A stretch of 7,836 nt of DNA from Planctomycetota bacterium (GTDB lineage: Bacteria; Planctomycetota; Planctomycetia; Pirellulales; Thermoguttaceae). Position 1 is the stretch's first letter, and every line of letters begins with the position of its first letter. Positions 1 to 6,154 of the stretch are shown piece after piece. The position numbers and the translations under genes are program-made. Location: NCBI GenBank assembly GCA_013202535.1, contig JABMRP010000554.1, positions 1 through 7,836 of the forward strand. Direction: 5' to 3'. A model generated the notes under the pieces. It saw only the letters and a program-made list of their open reading frames with translations, was not told where the DNA came from and made no database searches.

Positions 1-804
1 CAATGGGAATCGCTCTACACGCAAGTCGAGGCGCCCGGCTATCGGGAATCGGCCCGGGCGTTTTACGAATCCCATCGCCAGGAAATGGACGCCGGGGCCG
101 AGGTCCTCTGGCCCGAGGAAGAAGACCTCTACACACTGATGTGCATGCGGGCCGAAAGTGGTCCCGCGGCCTTCGATCGCGAAAAGCAGAACCTGCCTCG
201 CGATCCGGCCTTGTGCGAATGGCCCGAGTCGTACTTCGACGAACACCTCTGGTTCGATGTCTGGCCCCGGCAGTTGCGAGTGAAGACGTTGGCGCTGGAT
301 CCAAGCAAAGGCGTCGACGCCCGGCGGGGTGATTACTCGGCATTTGTGATGCTGGGGGTCGACCGCCAGGGCATGCTCTACCTGGAAGCCGATCTGGCGC
401 GCCGCCCGACGCCCCAAATCGTGGCCGACGGTGTGGAACTCTATCGGCGCTTCCAACCCGACGCGTTCGGCCTGGAGACCAATCAGTTTCAAGAATTGCT
501 CGGCGCCGAGTTCGAGGCCGAGTTTCGGCGCCAGGGTATCCTCGGAGCGCGGCCTGCGCCGATCGACAATCGCGTAAACAAACAGGTGCGCATTCGCCGA
601 CTCGGGCCGTACCTGGCGACGAAACGATTGCGGGCTAAGAGTGATTCGCCCGGTACGGCCCTGCTGGTCGAACAACTCAGGGAGTTTCCCAACGGCGATC
701 ACGACGACGGCCCCGACGCGGCCGAAATGGCGATTCGCCTGGCCGCCCGCCTGTGCAACGTTCCGGCCGACGACGGCCTGGGGAACCGTTTGACTGTGGG
801 ATAG
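1..804 (+). CDS. Phage terminase large subunit, C-terminal part (5' end outside window)
   Basis: The reading frame is open from base 1 to TAG at 802-804 (267 residues), so the N-terminal ATPase domain lies upstream of the window. The protein would cut concatemeric phage DNA and drive it into the prohead through the portal. What remains fits the RNase H-like nuclease domain (terminase_6C type). Numbering from the first codon in the window: LALDPSKG with a candidate metal-binding Asp at 100, followed by GDYSAF; GLETNQF with an acidic residue at Glu159; and HDDGPDA at 234-240 with Asp residues suited to the third metal ligand. An upstream stretch with WP, LM..R and AF..EKQN (about residues 38-65) is typical of the linker in these terminases. 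An ATG at base 85 is internal and not the start, since homologous-looking sequence continues upstream. The portal gene follows after 57 bases, the usual order in phage packaging modules. Family call is firm; catalytic residue assignment is inferred from motif order. Confidence 0.9.
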   Translation, partial: QWESLYTQVEAPGYRESARAFYESHRQEMDAGAEVLWPEEEDLYTLMCMRAESGPAAFDREKQNLPRDPALCEWPESYFDEHLWFDVWPRQLRVKTLALDPSKGVDARRGDYSAFVMLGVDRQGMLYLEADLARRPTPQIVADGVELYRRFQPDAFGLETNQFQELLGAEFEAEFRRQGILGARPAPIDNRVNKQVRIRRLGPYLATKRLRAKSDSPGTALLVEQLREFPNGDHDDGPDAAEMAIRLAARLCNVPADDGLGNRLTVG

Positions 805-861
805 CGAGTATTTCGTCCGTGGCCTCTTACCCTCGACAACCCGAAAACAGGAATCCAAATC

Positions 862-2277
862 ATGCAAGAAACCACCAACAATCAGAATGGGTCCGCGGCT
901 CCCGGCGGCCTCGACCGCGTGGAGAAGCGGCTCATGGAGGCGTTCGACGAACTCTGGGACACCTTCGTCGACCCGGCCGACGCCTACTTCGACGGCGACG
1001 GCACACCCTGGGATCGCATCGGCCAGGCGTCAGCTCACGCCACGCCGGCCGGTGCGCCGTTTACCACCGAAGAGCAACTGGCCCAAATTCGCAATCAATG
1101 CCGGACCCTGGCCTCCACGAACGAATTCGCGATCAACGGCCACGAAAACCGCATCAGCTACATTGTCGGCTCCGGCCACGTCTATCGCGTGACACCGAAG
1201 CCGGGGTATGCGGCAGATGAACTGGCCGCCGCGGAGTTGGCCGGCGAAGTGCAGCAAGTGGTCGATGCGTTCGTGCGGATCAACAAGTGGCACCAGCGGC
1301 AGCAGGAAATCGTCCGCCGCAAGGATCGCGACGGCGAGTGTTTTCTGCGTTTCTTCACCGCGCCGGACGGAACGACGAGAATCCGGTTCGTCGAGCCGGC
1401 GCAAGTGTCGACGCCGCCGGAGTTATCGGCCGATCGAAACGCCGGATTCGGTATCCGCACCGATCCGCTCGACGTCGAGACCGTGCTGGCCTACTACGTC
1501 GACGGCCGGCCGGTCGATGCGGGCGACATCCAGCACCGCAAGGCCAACGTCGACGCCAACGTCAAACGCGGCTTGCCGTTGTTCTTTCCCGTACGGAAGA
1601 ACCTCCGCCGAGCGGAGAAGCTGCTGAGGAATATGAGCGTGGTCGCCGAAATCCAATCGGCGATCGCCCTGATTCGCAAACACGGCTCGGGCACCAAGGG
1701 CGCCGTCGAGCAATTCGTGCAAGATCAGGCCGACGTGAGCGTGACCAATCAGCGCAGCGGGCGGACAAGCCATTTCCGCCGTTACGGCCCCGGTACGATT
1801 CTCGACGCCGTTGCCGACGTCGAGTACGATTTCCCCGCCAGGGGTATTGACGCCGGCCGGTACGTGACCGTGTTGCAGGCCGAGCTGCGCGCCGTGGCCA
1901 GCCGGCTGGTGATGCCCGAGTTCATGCTCAGCAGCGATGCCTCCAACGCCAACTACGCCTCGACCATGGTGGCCGAGGGTCCGGCGGTGAAGATGTTCCA
2001 GCGCCAGCAACACGACATGCAAGAGGACGATCTGGAAGTGATGTGGCGGGTGGTCGAGGGCGCGGTGGCCGCGGGACGCCTCGCGCCGGAAGCGCGCACG
2101 GCGGTCGAGATCCAAGCGGTGATGCCCTCGCTGGCCGTACGCGACCGGCTCAAGGACACCCAGGCCGACCAGATCCTGGTCCGCAACGGCGCCATGTCCG
2201 TGCAAACCATGGCCATGCGCCACGGTCTCGAACCGGACCGCGAGCAGACGCTGATCGGGCGAGGTGAAAATGGCTAG
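862..2277 (+). CDS. Phage portal protein (lambda-like family)
   Basis: A 471-residue protein, close to the usual portal length. It would form the ring at one capsid vertex through which terminase packages DNA and to which the neck attaches. Visible landmarks: a central N-terminal helix with R..C.....NEFA followed by NRISYIVGSG (residues 77-105); KDRDGECFLRF (154-164), the RDGE.F.R signature of lambda-type portals; RGLPLFFPVRKNLRRAEKLLRN (236-257, read as spaced motifs); and MPEFMLSSDASNANYAST (351-368), matching the conserved D.S.ANY region. The C-terminal MSVQTMAMRHGLEPD (445-459) resembles the portal tail segment that sets isolation-year style repeats of 'S....A...G.D'. The ATG at 862 is preceded by a modest AGGA at 849-852. 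It sits directly after terminase and before the small YezD-like gene. No frameshift is visible. Confidence 0.9.
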   Translation: MQETTNNQNGSAAPGGLDRVEKRLMEAFDELWDTFVDPADAYFDGDGTPWDRIGQASAHATPAGAPFTTEEQLAQIRNQCRTLASTNEFAINGHENRISYIVGSGHVYRVTPKPGYAADELAAAELAGEVQQVVDAFVRINKWHQRQQEIVRRKDRDGECFLRFFTAPDGTTRIRFVEPAQVSTPPELSADRNAGFGIRTDPLDVETVLAYYVDGRPVDAGDIQHRKANVDANVKRGLPLFFPVRKNLRRAEKLLRNMSVVAEIQSAIALIRKHGSGTKGAVEQFVQDQADVSVTNQRSGRTSHFRRYGPGTILDAVADVEYDFPARGIDAGRYVTVLQAELRAVASRLVMPEFMLSSDASNANYASTMVAEGPAVKMFQRQQHDMQEDDLEVMWRVVEGAVAAGRLAPEARTAVEIQAVMPSLAVRDRLKDTQADQILVRNGAMSVQTMAMRHGLEPDREQTLIGRGENG

Positions 2278-2292
2278 AAAAACACTCTCCCG

Positions 2293-2326
2293 GAGTGGCC
2301 AAAAAAGTGCTTGAATTAGGCCACTC
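2293..2326. repeat. 8-bp perfect inverted repeat after the portal gene
   Basis: GAGTGGCC at 2293-2300 is matched by GGCCACTC at 2319-2326, with an 18-base A/T-rich loop that begins with six A residues. It lies in the 70-base gap between the portal stop codon and the YezD-like gene. No T-tract follows on either strand, so it is not a standard Rho-independent terminator. It may be an RNA hairpin that protects or processes the transcript, or a protein-binding site. Function is unknown. Confidence 0.45.
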
Positions 2327-2347
2327 GATGCGGTAGGTTGGCTCTTA

Positions 2348-2530
2348 ATGATGACGCACGCAAAAACGCCGACCAACGCGACGAAGGTGAGCCAGGTGGA
2401 AGAGACACTGGCCGCCATCCTCGCCGAAATCCTCAAGCGGGGGTTCTTCGGAACCGCCGGCATTGAGCTGAGCGTACAAGACGGAACCATCCAACACATT
2501 CGCCGCCGTGTCGAGCAGATCGAGCGGTAG
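2348..2530 (+). CDS. Small protein resembling the YezD/DUF2292 family
   Basis: A 60-residue product. The N-terminal 15 residues are polar and probably disordered. Residues 17-31 (VEETLAAILAEILKR) would form an amphipathic helix, followed by GFFGTAGIELSVQDGTIQHIRRRVEQIER (32-60, noted here as GF.G...I.VQDG.I..I). The order helix, small-residue turn, beta strand, QDG turn, I..I, then a charged E-R tail matches the short YezD/DUF2292 proteins, whose function is not established. Start: ATG at 2348 and a second ATG at 2351 are both possible; an AGG at 2335-2337 is a weak ribosome site for either. It lies between the portal gene and the palindrome/terminator island, so it is the last gene before the putative terminator. 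Family assignment rests on pattern resemblance only. It could also be a phage-specific small protein that converged on this pattern. Confidence 0.6.
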   Translation: MMTHAKTPTNATKVSQVEETLAAILAEILKRGFFGTAGIELSVQDGTIQHIRRRVEQIER

Positions 2531-2557
2531 TGCGTAGCCAGCGATAACAACCTAACA

Positions 2558-2634
2558 GGAAAAAGGGGACAGGTACATTTTGTGCGAAGCACCCTTCGGG
2601 CCGTTCCGGCAAAATGTACCTGTCCCCTTTTTCC
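2558..2634. repeat. 77-bp palindromic element, perfect 24-bp inverted repeats (REP/MITE-like)
   Basis: The left arm (2558-2581) and right arm (2611-2634) are exact reverse complements over 24 bases; each contains GGGGACAGGTACATTTT or its complement. The 29-base loop (2582-2610) can itself fold: GTGC-GAA-GCAC at 2582-2592, CC-TTC-GG at 2593-2599 and GCCG-TTC-CGGC at 2600-2610, giving a cloverleaf-like tip; an alternative is CGAAG/CTTCG at 2585-2598. Elements with GGGGACAGGTAC-type arms recur, as far as I recall, in many genomes that carry RAYT (REP-associated Y1 tyrosine) transposases. I infer a non-autonomous, chromosomally dispersed repeat that landed in the phage module. No transposase gene is present. 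Only one copy occurs in the window. Confidence 0.75.
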
Positions 2635-2685
2635 GCTGACCATCTAACCGGTATCCGACAGAGCCTACCTCCAGTAGGTATCTCC

Positions 2686-2731
2686 AAGAGCCCATTGCAG
2701 ACCCCCGTGGTTTGCCGTGGGCTCTTTTTTT
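2686..2731 (+). terminator. Putative Rho-independent terminator between YezD-like gene and protease gene
   Basis: AAGAGCCCA (2686-2694) pairs with TGGGCTCTT (2718-2726). After a 2x2 internal loop, GCAGACC (2697-2703) pairs with GGTTTGC (2709-2715) with one G-U pair, closing on a 5-base loop. Seven T residues follow (2725-2731). This has the form of an intrinsic terminator for plus-strand transcription. Just upstream a smaller hairpin is possible: CCTAC/GTAGG at 2664-2678, or TACCT/AGGTA at 2666-2680. It would stop transcripts from the packaging genes before the protease and capsid genes, unless read-through or antitermination occurs. It could instead be part of the mobile palindrome island rather than a phage control element. 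Confidence 0.6.
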
Positions 2732-2760
2732 GTTCTTGTCCCGAGGAACCAGAGACGATC

Positions 2761-2766
2761 AAGGAA
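2761..2766 (+). promoter_or_regulatory. Ribosome binding site fixing the protease start at 2776
   Basis: AAGGAA lies 9 bases before ATG at 2776. The same frame is open back to an ATG at 2614, which sits inside the right arm of the palindrome and lacks a ribosome site. The codons in between would read through the terminator hairpin, so 2776 is preferred. Confidence 0.65.
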
Positions 2767-2775
2767 CCCGATACG

Positions 2776-3720
2776 ATGAACGAAACGCTTCAAGAACTGT
2801 TCGATTCCCGAGGAGTCGCGATACGCGTGGACCGCGAGGCGGGTGTGGTCCGCGGCGTAAAGATCCTCGGGCTCCAGTCGCGTAACGGGCGAACGTATCT
2901 GCCCGAGGCGCTGAGCCGAGCCGCCAAGCTCTACGAGGGCACCAAGGTCAACGTCAACCATCCGCAGGGCGATCCGCTCTCGCCGCGGGATTACCGCGAT
3001 CGGATCGGCGCGATCCGCAACGTTGCGGCGCGGCCGGGCGAGGGGCTCTTCGGCGATTTCCATTTCAATCCCAAGCACGCCCTGGCCGAACAGTTGGCCT
3101 GGGACGCCGAGCACGCGCCGGAGAACGTCGGCTTTTCGCACAATGTTTGTGCCCGCACCTCGCGACGCGGCGACCGGCTGGTCGTCGAGGCCATTACCAA
3201 GGTGCAGAGCGTCGATCTGGTGGCCGACCCGGCCACCACGCGAGGATTGTTCGAGGGGACCGGCGAACCGACCGGTGGGCCCAGCGAGGATCCGCCGCTT
3301 CTGGCCGAGGCGACGGTCGACGACTTGCGGCGGTATCGGGCCGATCTGGTCGACACGCTCATTCGAGAACGGGGCGCCGAGTTTGAGTCGGCCCGAGAGG
3401 AGCTTGACGGGCTCCGCGCGCTGGAAACGGCGCGCCGGAAACGGGCGACCATGACCCGGCTGTTGCGGAAGCACGGCCTGCCCGACCCCGAGGAGGCCGA
3501 CGGATGGGATCGGGCCGTGGTCAGCGAGCAGTTCGTCGAGTCGCTCTTGGCGGCGCCCGACGAGACGGCGATGAGCAAGCTGATCGAGGAACGAGCCCGG
3601 CTCGTGGCGTCGGTTTCCGATCGCGCTGCCCGTCCGGGCAAGCCGACGGCACGCGATCAGAACCTTGTCGGCGCGGCGGGAGGCTACAACACCGAGGCCT
3701 TCGTCCGGTCCATTACGTGA
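2776..3720 (+). CDS. Capsid maturation protease with probable C-terminal scaffold region
   Basis: A 314-residue protein. Residues 1-160 look like a prohead protease: a strand-rich start with VKILGLQSRNGR.Y (28-41), VNVNHPQG with candidate catalytic His62, a DRIGAIRNV segment (75-83), NVGFSHNV with candidate nucleophile Ser121, and VQSVDLVADPATT (143-155), with Asp147 as a possible third residue. The H...S spacing and the SVDLV.DPA signature fit the herpesvirus-assemblin/S78-like fold used by phage head proteases. Residues 180-225 are charged and helical, a likely coiled coil, and the rest to 314 is helical and polar, as expected of a scaffold core removed during maturation. It would assemble inside the prohead, then cleave itself and the capsid protein. 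No separate scaffold gene is seen, supporting a fused protease-scaffold. It precedes the decoration and capsid genes. The catalytic residues are inferred by motif only. Confidence 0.75.
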   Translation: MNETLQELFDSRGVAIRVDREAGVVRGVKILGLQSRNGRTYLPEALSRAAKLYEGTKVNVNHPQGDPLSPRDYRDRIGAIRNVAARPGEGLFGDFHFNPKHALAEQLAWDAEHAPENVGFSHNVCARTSRRGDRLVVEAITKVQSVDLVADPATTRGLFEGTGEPTGGPSEDPPLLAEATVDDLRRYRADLVDTLIRERGAEFESAREELDGLRALETARRKRATMTRLLRKHGLPDPEEADGWDRAVVSEQFVESLLAAPDETAMSKLIEERARLVASVSDRAARPGKPTARDQNLVGAAGGYNTEAFVRSIT

Positions 3721-3823
3721 AACCCATGGGTAAGCCTGCCCGGGCGCCGCGCGTGTCCGGCGGACCCCCGACAACCAATCCACGCAAATCGAAACCTCGT
3801 TTTTTAAGTCGGAGAACAATGGC

Positions 3824-4309
3824 ATGAGTAACACAATGCGATGGCGATACGGCGACACCAATCCGGTGGTGGCAGCGGTCGATTCGGCGACGGTTGTCGA
3901 GATCGGCGATCTGCTCTGGCAAGACACCGACGACACCAAGCCGGCTTCGTCACAGAGCGACCAGGGGAGCGAGACGGCCAATCAGCAGTTGTTCGCCGAC
4001 AACTTCCTGGGCGTGGCCATGCAACGAAGCCGTAGCGGCGATACGACGCCGATCCGCGTCGCCACGACCGGTGTCTTCGAGTTCGATTGCGCCAGCGGCA
4101 CCTTTGAACTGGGCGACCTCATCGGCGCCGACGAAAACACGGCCGGCGATGCCCTGCTCGATCAGCAGGTGGCAACCGTGTCGGCCAGCATGTACGCCCT
4201 CGGGCGAGTGGCCAAGCGCGTGGCCACCGCCGGCACCAGCGTGCTGGTCGACGTCCGCTCGACGGTGATGACCGGCGGCGTCGAGGGCACCAGCCCCAGC
4301 GGCGTGTAG
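3824..4309 (+). CDS. DUF2190-like capsid decoration (cement) protein
   Basis: A 161-residue, acidic, beta-rich protein with no cysteine-rich or membrane segments. Residues 9-40 (YGDTNPVVAAVDSATVVEIGD then LLWQDTDD) form the N-terminal strand pair. GVAMQRSRSGDTTPIRVA (64-80) followed by TTGVFEFDCASGTFELGDLIGADE (81-104, given here as GVFEF and GDLIG landmarks) resembles the DUF2190 core, and ALGRVAKRVATAGTSVLVDV (125-144) the closing strand. DUF2190-type proteins sit between protease and capsid genes in many phages and are thought to decorate the capsid surface. The start ATG has GGAG at 3811-3814. A second ATG at 3819 in another frame stops after two codons. The 103-base gap before it (3721-3823) contains short palindromes (ACCCATGGGT at 3722-3731, GCCCGGGC at 3738-3745) and nothing else that I can name. 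Confidence 0.75.
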   Translation: MSNTMRWRYGDTNPVVAAVDSATVVEIGDLLWQDTDDTKPASSQSDQGSETANQQLFADNFLGVAMQRSRSGDTTPIRVATTGVFEFDCASGTFELGDLIGADENTAGDALLDQQVATVSASMYALGRVAKRVATAGTSVLVDVRSTVMTGGVEGTSPSGV

Positions 4310-4350
4310 CACGCAATCCGAAACACTCCCAATCGAAACCTTTTCATTCT

Positions 4351-4355
4351 GGAGG
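4351..4355 (+). promoter_or_regulatory. GGAGG ribosome binding site selecting the GTG start of the capsid gene
   Basis: A full GGAGG lies 9 bases before GTG at 4365. It is the best Shine-Dalgarno match I see in the window, consistent with the need for high capsid protein output. There is no in-frame ATG nearby that would keep the conserved N terminus. Confidence 0.8.
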
Positions 4356-4364
4356 AATCCACTC

Positions 4365-5549
4365 GTGGCAACGATCAAATATCGTGAACTCCGACGCCGG
4401 TATCAACTGGACGGGCCGGAAAAGACGGTCGAACATCTCTCCGAGGCACTGGCCCGGAAGGACCTCAGGGCCGACGATTTCAGCATCCGCGATCTGGCCG
4501 AGGGGCTGGTGCCCGACGGACACCACTGGGTTCGCGCGATGGACCCCCGAAACACAACCGGCGTGAATCTTCTGGAAGCCGGCGACGGGGTCGACGTGAC
4601 CGCGTTCTTGAACATCACCGGGCAAGTCGTTTACTCGAAGATCATGGAGGCCTACCAGCAAGAGGCCTTCGTCGTCTCGAAGCTGGTGAGCACAATTCCC
4701 ACCCGGCTCGACGGAGAAAAGATCCCCGGTGTGTCGCGAACGGCCGATCAGGTGGATGAAATCCACCCGGGAATGCCCTATCCCAGCTTGGGGTTCGGGG
4801 AAGACTACATCGAAACCCCGTCGACCACCAAGCGGGGATTCATCGTGCCGGTCACGAAGGAGGCGATCTTCTTCGATCGCACGCACCTGGTGCTCAGCCG
4901 CGCGGCCGAGGTGGGCGAAATCCTCGGCTTGAACAAGGAGAAGCGGCTCAGCGATCTGCTGATCGGCGCCGTGAACAACTACAAGTGGCGTGGCACCGAG
5001 TACGATACGTACCAGGCCGCCACTCCCTGGATCAACGTCTTGGATGCCAACGAGTTGGTCGACTGGACCAATGTCGACGCGGCCGAGCAGCTCTTCGCCG
5101 ACATCCTCGATCCCAACACGGGCGAACCGGTGCTGGTCCAGGCAAGCACCGTGTTGGTCATGCCGGCCTATCGCCACGCGGCCCATCGCGTGTTCAACGC
5201 CGCCGAGATCACCTACACGGCGGCCGACGCGGCAACCGCCACCACCGCCGCCAATCCCTTGGGCAACTATCGGGTGGAGGAAAGTCGCCTGGCCTACCGG
5301 CGGATCATCGCCTCGGGCATTTCCGCCGACGCGGCCAAGGCCTGGTGGTTCATCGGCGACTTCGCCAAGGCGTTTGCCTACATGGAAAACTGGCCGATCA
5401 CCGTCACGCAGTCGCCGCCGGGAAGCGAAGCCGATTTCAATCAGGATATCGTCATCCGCTTCAAGGCCAGCGAGCGCGGTGCCGCCGCGGTCATCAATCC
5501 CCGCTACATCGTCAAATGCACGGGCACGGCATCCAGCAGCGGTGCGTAG
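4365..5549 (+). CDS. Phage major capsid protein (HK97 fold)
   Basis: A 394-residue protein that would form the icosahedral shell. Residues 1-65 are helical and charged (YRELRRRYQLDG, DDFSIRDLAEGLV), possibly a removable or internal delta-like segment. GVDVTAFLNITGQVVYSKIMEAY (75-97) starts the core. Residues 112-165 carry the E-loop-like stretch, including GEKIPGVSR, HPGMPYP, GEDYIETP and KRGFIVPVTKEAIFFDRT. The long spine helix follows (about 166-206: LVLSRAAEVGEILGLNKEKRL, then LLIGAVNNY). The A-domain-like region includes VLVMPAYRHAAHRV (263-276), and the C-terminal strands include DIVIRFKASERGAAAVINPRYIV (361-383). A Glu/Lys-rich spine followed by a basic-aromatic C-terminal strand is as expected of HK97-fold capsids. 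It starts at GTG. It resembles capsid proteins I recall from planctomycete prophages; that resemblance is recall, not a search. Gene order after protease and decoration protein supports the call. Confidence 0.87.
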   Translation: MATIKYRELRRRYQLDGPEKTVEHLSEALARKDLRADDFSIRDLAEGLVPDGHHWVRAMDPRNTTGVNLLEAGDGVDVTAFLNITGQVVYSKIMEAYQQEAFVVSKLVSTIPTRLDGEKIPGVSRTADQVDEIHPGMPYPSLGFGEDYIETPSTTKRGFIVPVTKEAIFFDRTHLVLSRAAEVGEILGLNKEKRLSDLLIGAVNNYKWRGTEYDTYQAATPWINVLDANELVDWTNVDAAEQLFADILDPNTGEPVLVQASTVLVMPAYRHAAHRVFNAAEITYTAADAATATTAANPLGNYRVEESRLAYRRIIASGISADAAKAWWFIGDFAKAFAYMENWPITVTQSPPGSEADFNQDIVIRFKASERGAAAVINPRYIVKCTGTASSSGA

Positions 5550-5572
5550 CCGTCTTTCGAGAAGCGCGGTGA

Positions 5573-5604
5573 GGTGGCGCGTGGTGGATTGACCACTCGC
5601 CACC
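5573..5604 (+). repeat. Stable hairpin downstream of the capsid gene
   Basis: GGTGGCG (5573-5579) pairs with CGCCACC (5598-5604); after a single C/T mismatch, GTGGT (5581-5585) pairs with ACCAC (5592-5596) around a 6-base loop. It lies 23 bases after the capsid stop codon. No T-tract follows, so it is unlikely to be a full Rho-independent terminator. A 3' hairpin that stabilises the capsid message or reduces downstream expression would fit its position. That role is inference. Confidence 0.5.
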
Positions 5605-5679
5605 CGCCGAACTTACGCTTCATTCCTATCGGCAACGCAGGCCACGTTTCCCCATTCACGCGATCGAGGGCAGCACTCC

Positions 5680-6117
5680 ATGGCGTCTGTTATCTACAAC
5701 GAAGCCAAGCGGGCAATCGCCGCCGGCGAGATCGATCTGGGCGGTGACGACATCCGGGTCGCGCTGCTCATGGCCAATACCACGGCCGACACGGAAAACG
5801 ACGGCATCACGACCGTCGACGGCTTCGCCACGCTCGACGAGTGCGACTCGGCCGGCTATGCCCGCCAGGCACTCGCCGGCGAGGCGGTCAATAAGGACGA
5901 CGCCAACGACCGGGCCGAGTTCGACGCCGACGACGTCACCTGGACGGCGCTGGCGGCGTGTACACGAACGGTCCCCGGCGCGCTGGTCTATAAGCACGTC
6001 ACCGACGACACGGATTCGGTGCCGATCGCGTGGGTCGAGTTTCCCGTAGCGATCACGCCGGACGGATCGGACTTTACGATCCAGTGGAACGCTGAGGGGA
6101 TTTTGCAGTTGAGCTAG
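5680..6117 (+). CDS. Phage structural protein of unknown role (small beta-rich virion protein)
   Basis: A 145-residue acidic protein. It opens with a helix (YNEAKRAIAAGEIDLGGD, 6-23) leading into IRVALLMANTTADTEND (25-41), then GYARQALAGEAV (59-70), DDANDRAEFDADDVTWTAL (73-91), GALVYKH (100-106) and a closing strand set ending DFTIQWNAEGILQLS (131-145). The pattern 'helix-G.IDL..D.I.VAL', 'GY.R..L', 'A.FDA.DV.W', 'ALVYK', 'DFTI.WN..GI..L' recurs in small phage virion proteins found near capsid genes; the family's exact role is not established to my knowledge. GAGGG at 5666-5670 gives a good ribosome site. It could be a head-tail or tail component, or a second capsid-associated protein. No signal peptide or membrane segment is present. 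Confidence 0.65.
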   Translation: MASVIYNEAKRAIAAGEIDLGGDDIRVALLMANTTADTENDGITTVDGFATLDECDSAGYARQALAGEAVNKDDANDRAEFDADDVTWTALAACTRTVPGALVYKHVTDDTDSVPIAWVEFPVAITPDGSDFTIQWNAEGILQLS

Positions 6118-6142
6118 GGACTAGAGACTAGAGATTAGAAAG
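6115..6142 (+). repeat. Four tandem 7-base TAG-starting repeats at a gene end
   Basis: TAGGGAC, TAGAGAC, TAGAGAT and TAGAAAG follow without gaps, beginning at the stop codon of the 145-residue gene. Because the period is 7, the TAG triplets fall in all three frames, closing every plus-strand frame before the next gene. The repeat is short and degenerate and could be a microsatellite. Confidence 0.6.
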
Positions 6143-6154
6143 ACAGGGAGAGCG

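Noticed and set aside
2311..2339. Sigma-70-type promoter (TTGAAT, 17 bases, TAGGTT) before the small YezD-like gene
   Set aside because: Both boxes are poor matches and the expected start would be almost at the ATG. I do not annotate it as a feature.
2558..2634. tRNA or other structured RNA gene suggested by the cloverleaf-like fold
   Set aside because: The stem is far too long (24 pairs), the arms are too short, and there is no anticodon loop, T-loop or CCA context. A palindromic repeat explains it better.
1423..2643. Minus-strand open frame of 406 codons opposite the portal gene
   Set aside because: It mirrors the codon bias of the GC-rich portal gene, runs through the palindrome, has no recognisable domain, and its Ala/Gly/Arg/His-rich product looks like an antisense shadow.
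2552..2651. Target-site duplication flanking the palindromic element (CTAACAGG and CTAACCGG)
   Set aside because: The match is imperfect, partly overlaps the left arm, and is offset from the right arm by about ten bases, so it is likely chance.
2614..2775. N-terminal extension of the protease gene by 54 codons, to an ATG at 2614
   Set aside because: The frame is open, but this ATG lies inside the right arm of the palindrome, has no ribosome site, and the extension would be encoded by the terminator hairpin. ATG 2776 has AAGGAA nine bases upstream and keeps a normal N terminus.
3786..3806. Terminator suggested by a run of six T residues at 3800-3805
   Set aside because: There is no GC-rich stem immediately before the T run; it sits just upstream of the ribosome site of the decoration gene.
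2665..3981. Minus-strand open frame of 438 codons opposite the protease gene
   Set aside because: It covers the protease gene and runs into both flanking gaps. No family signature is visible and the plus-strand gene explains the sequence.
4344..5603. Minus-strand open frame of 419 codons opposite the capsid gene
   Set aside because: Same reason: it is the antisense of a clearly recognised capsid gene with a perfect ribosome site, and carries no motif.
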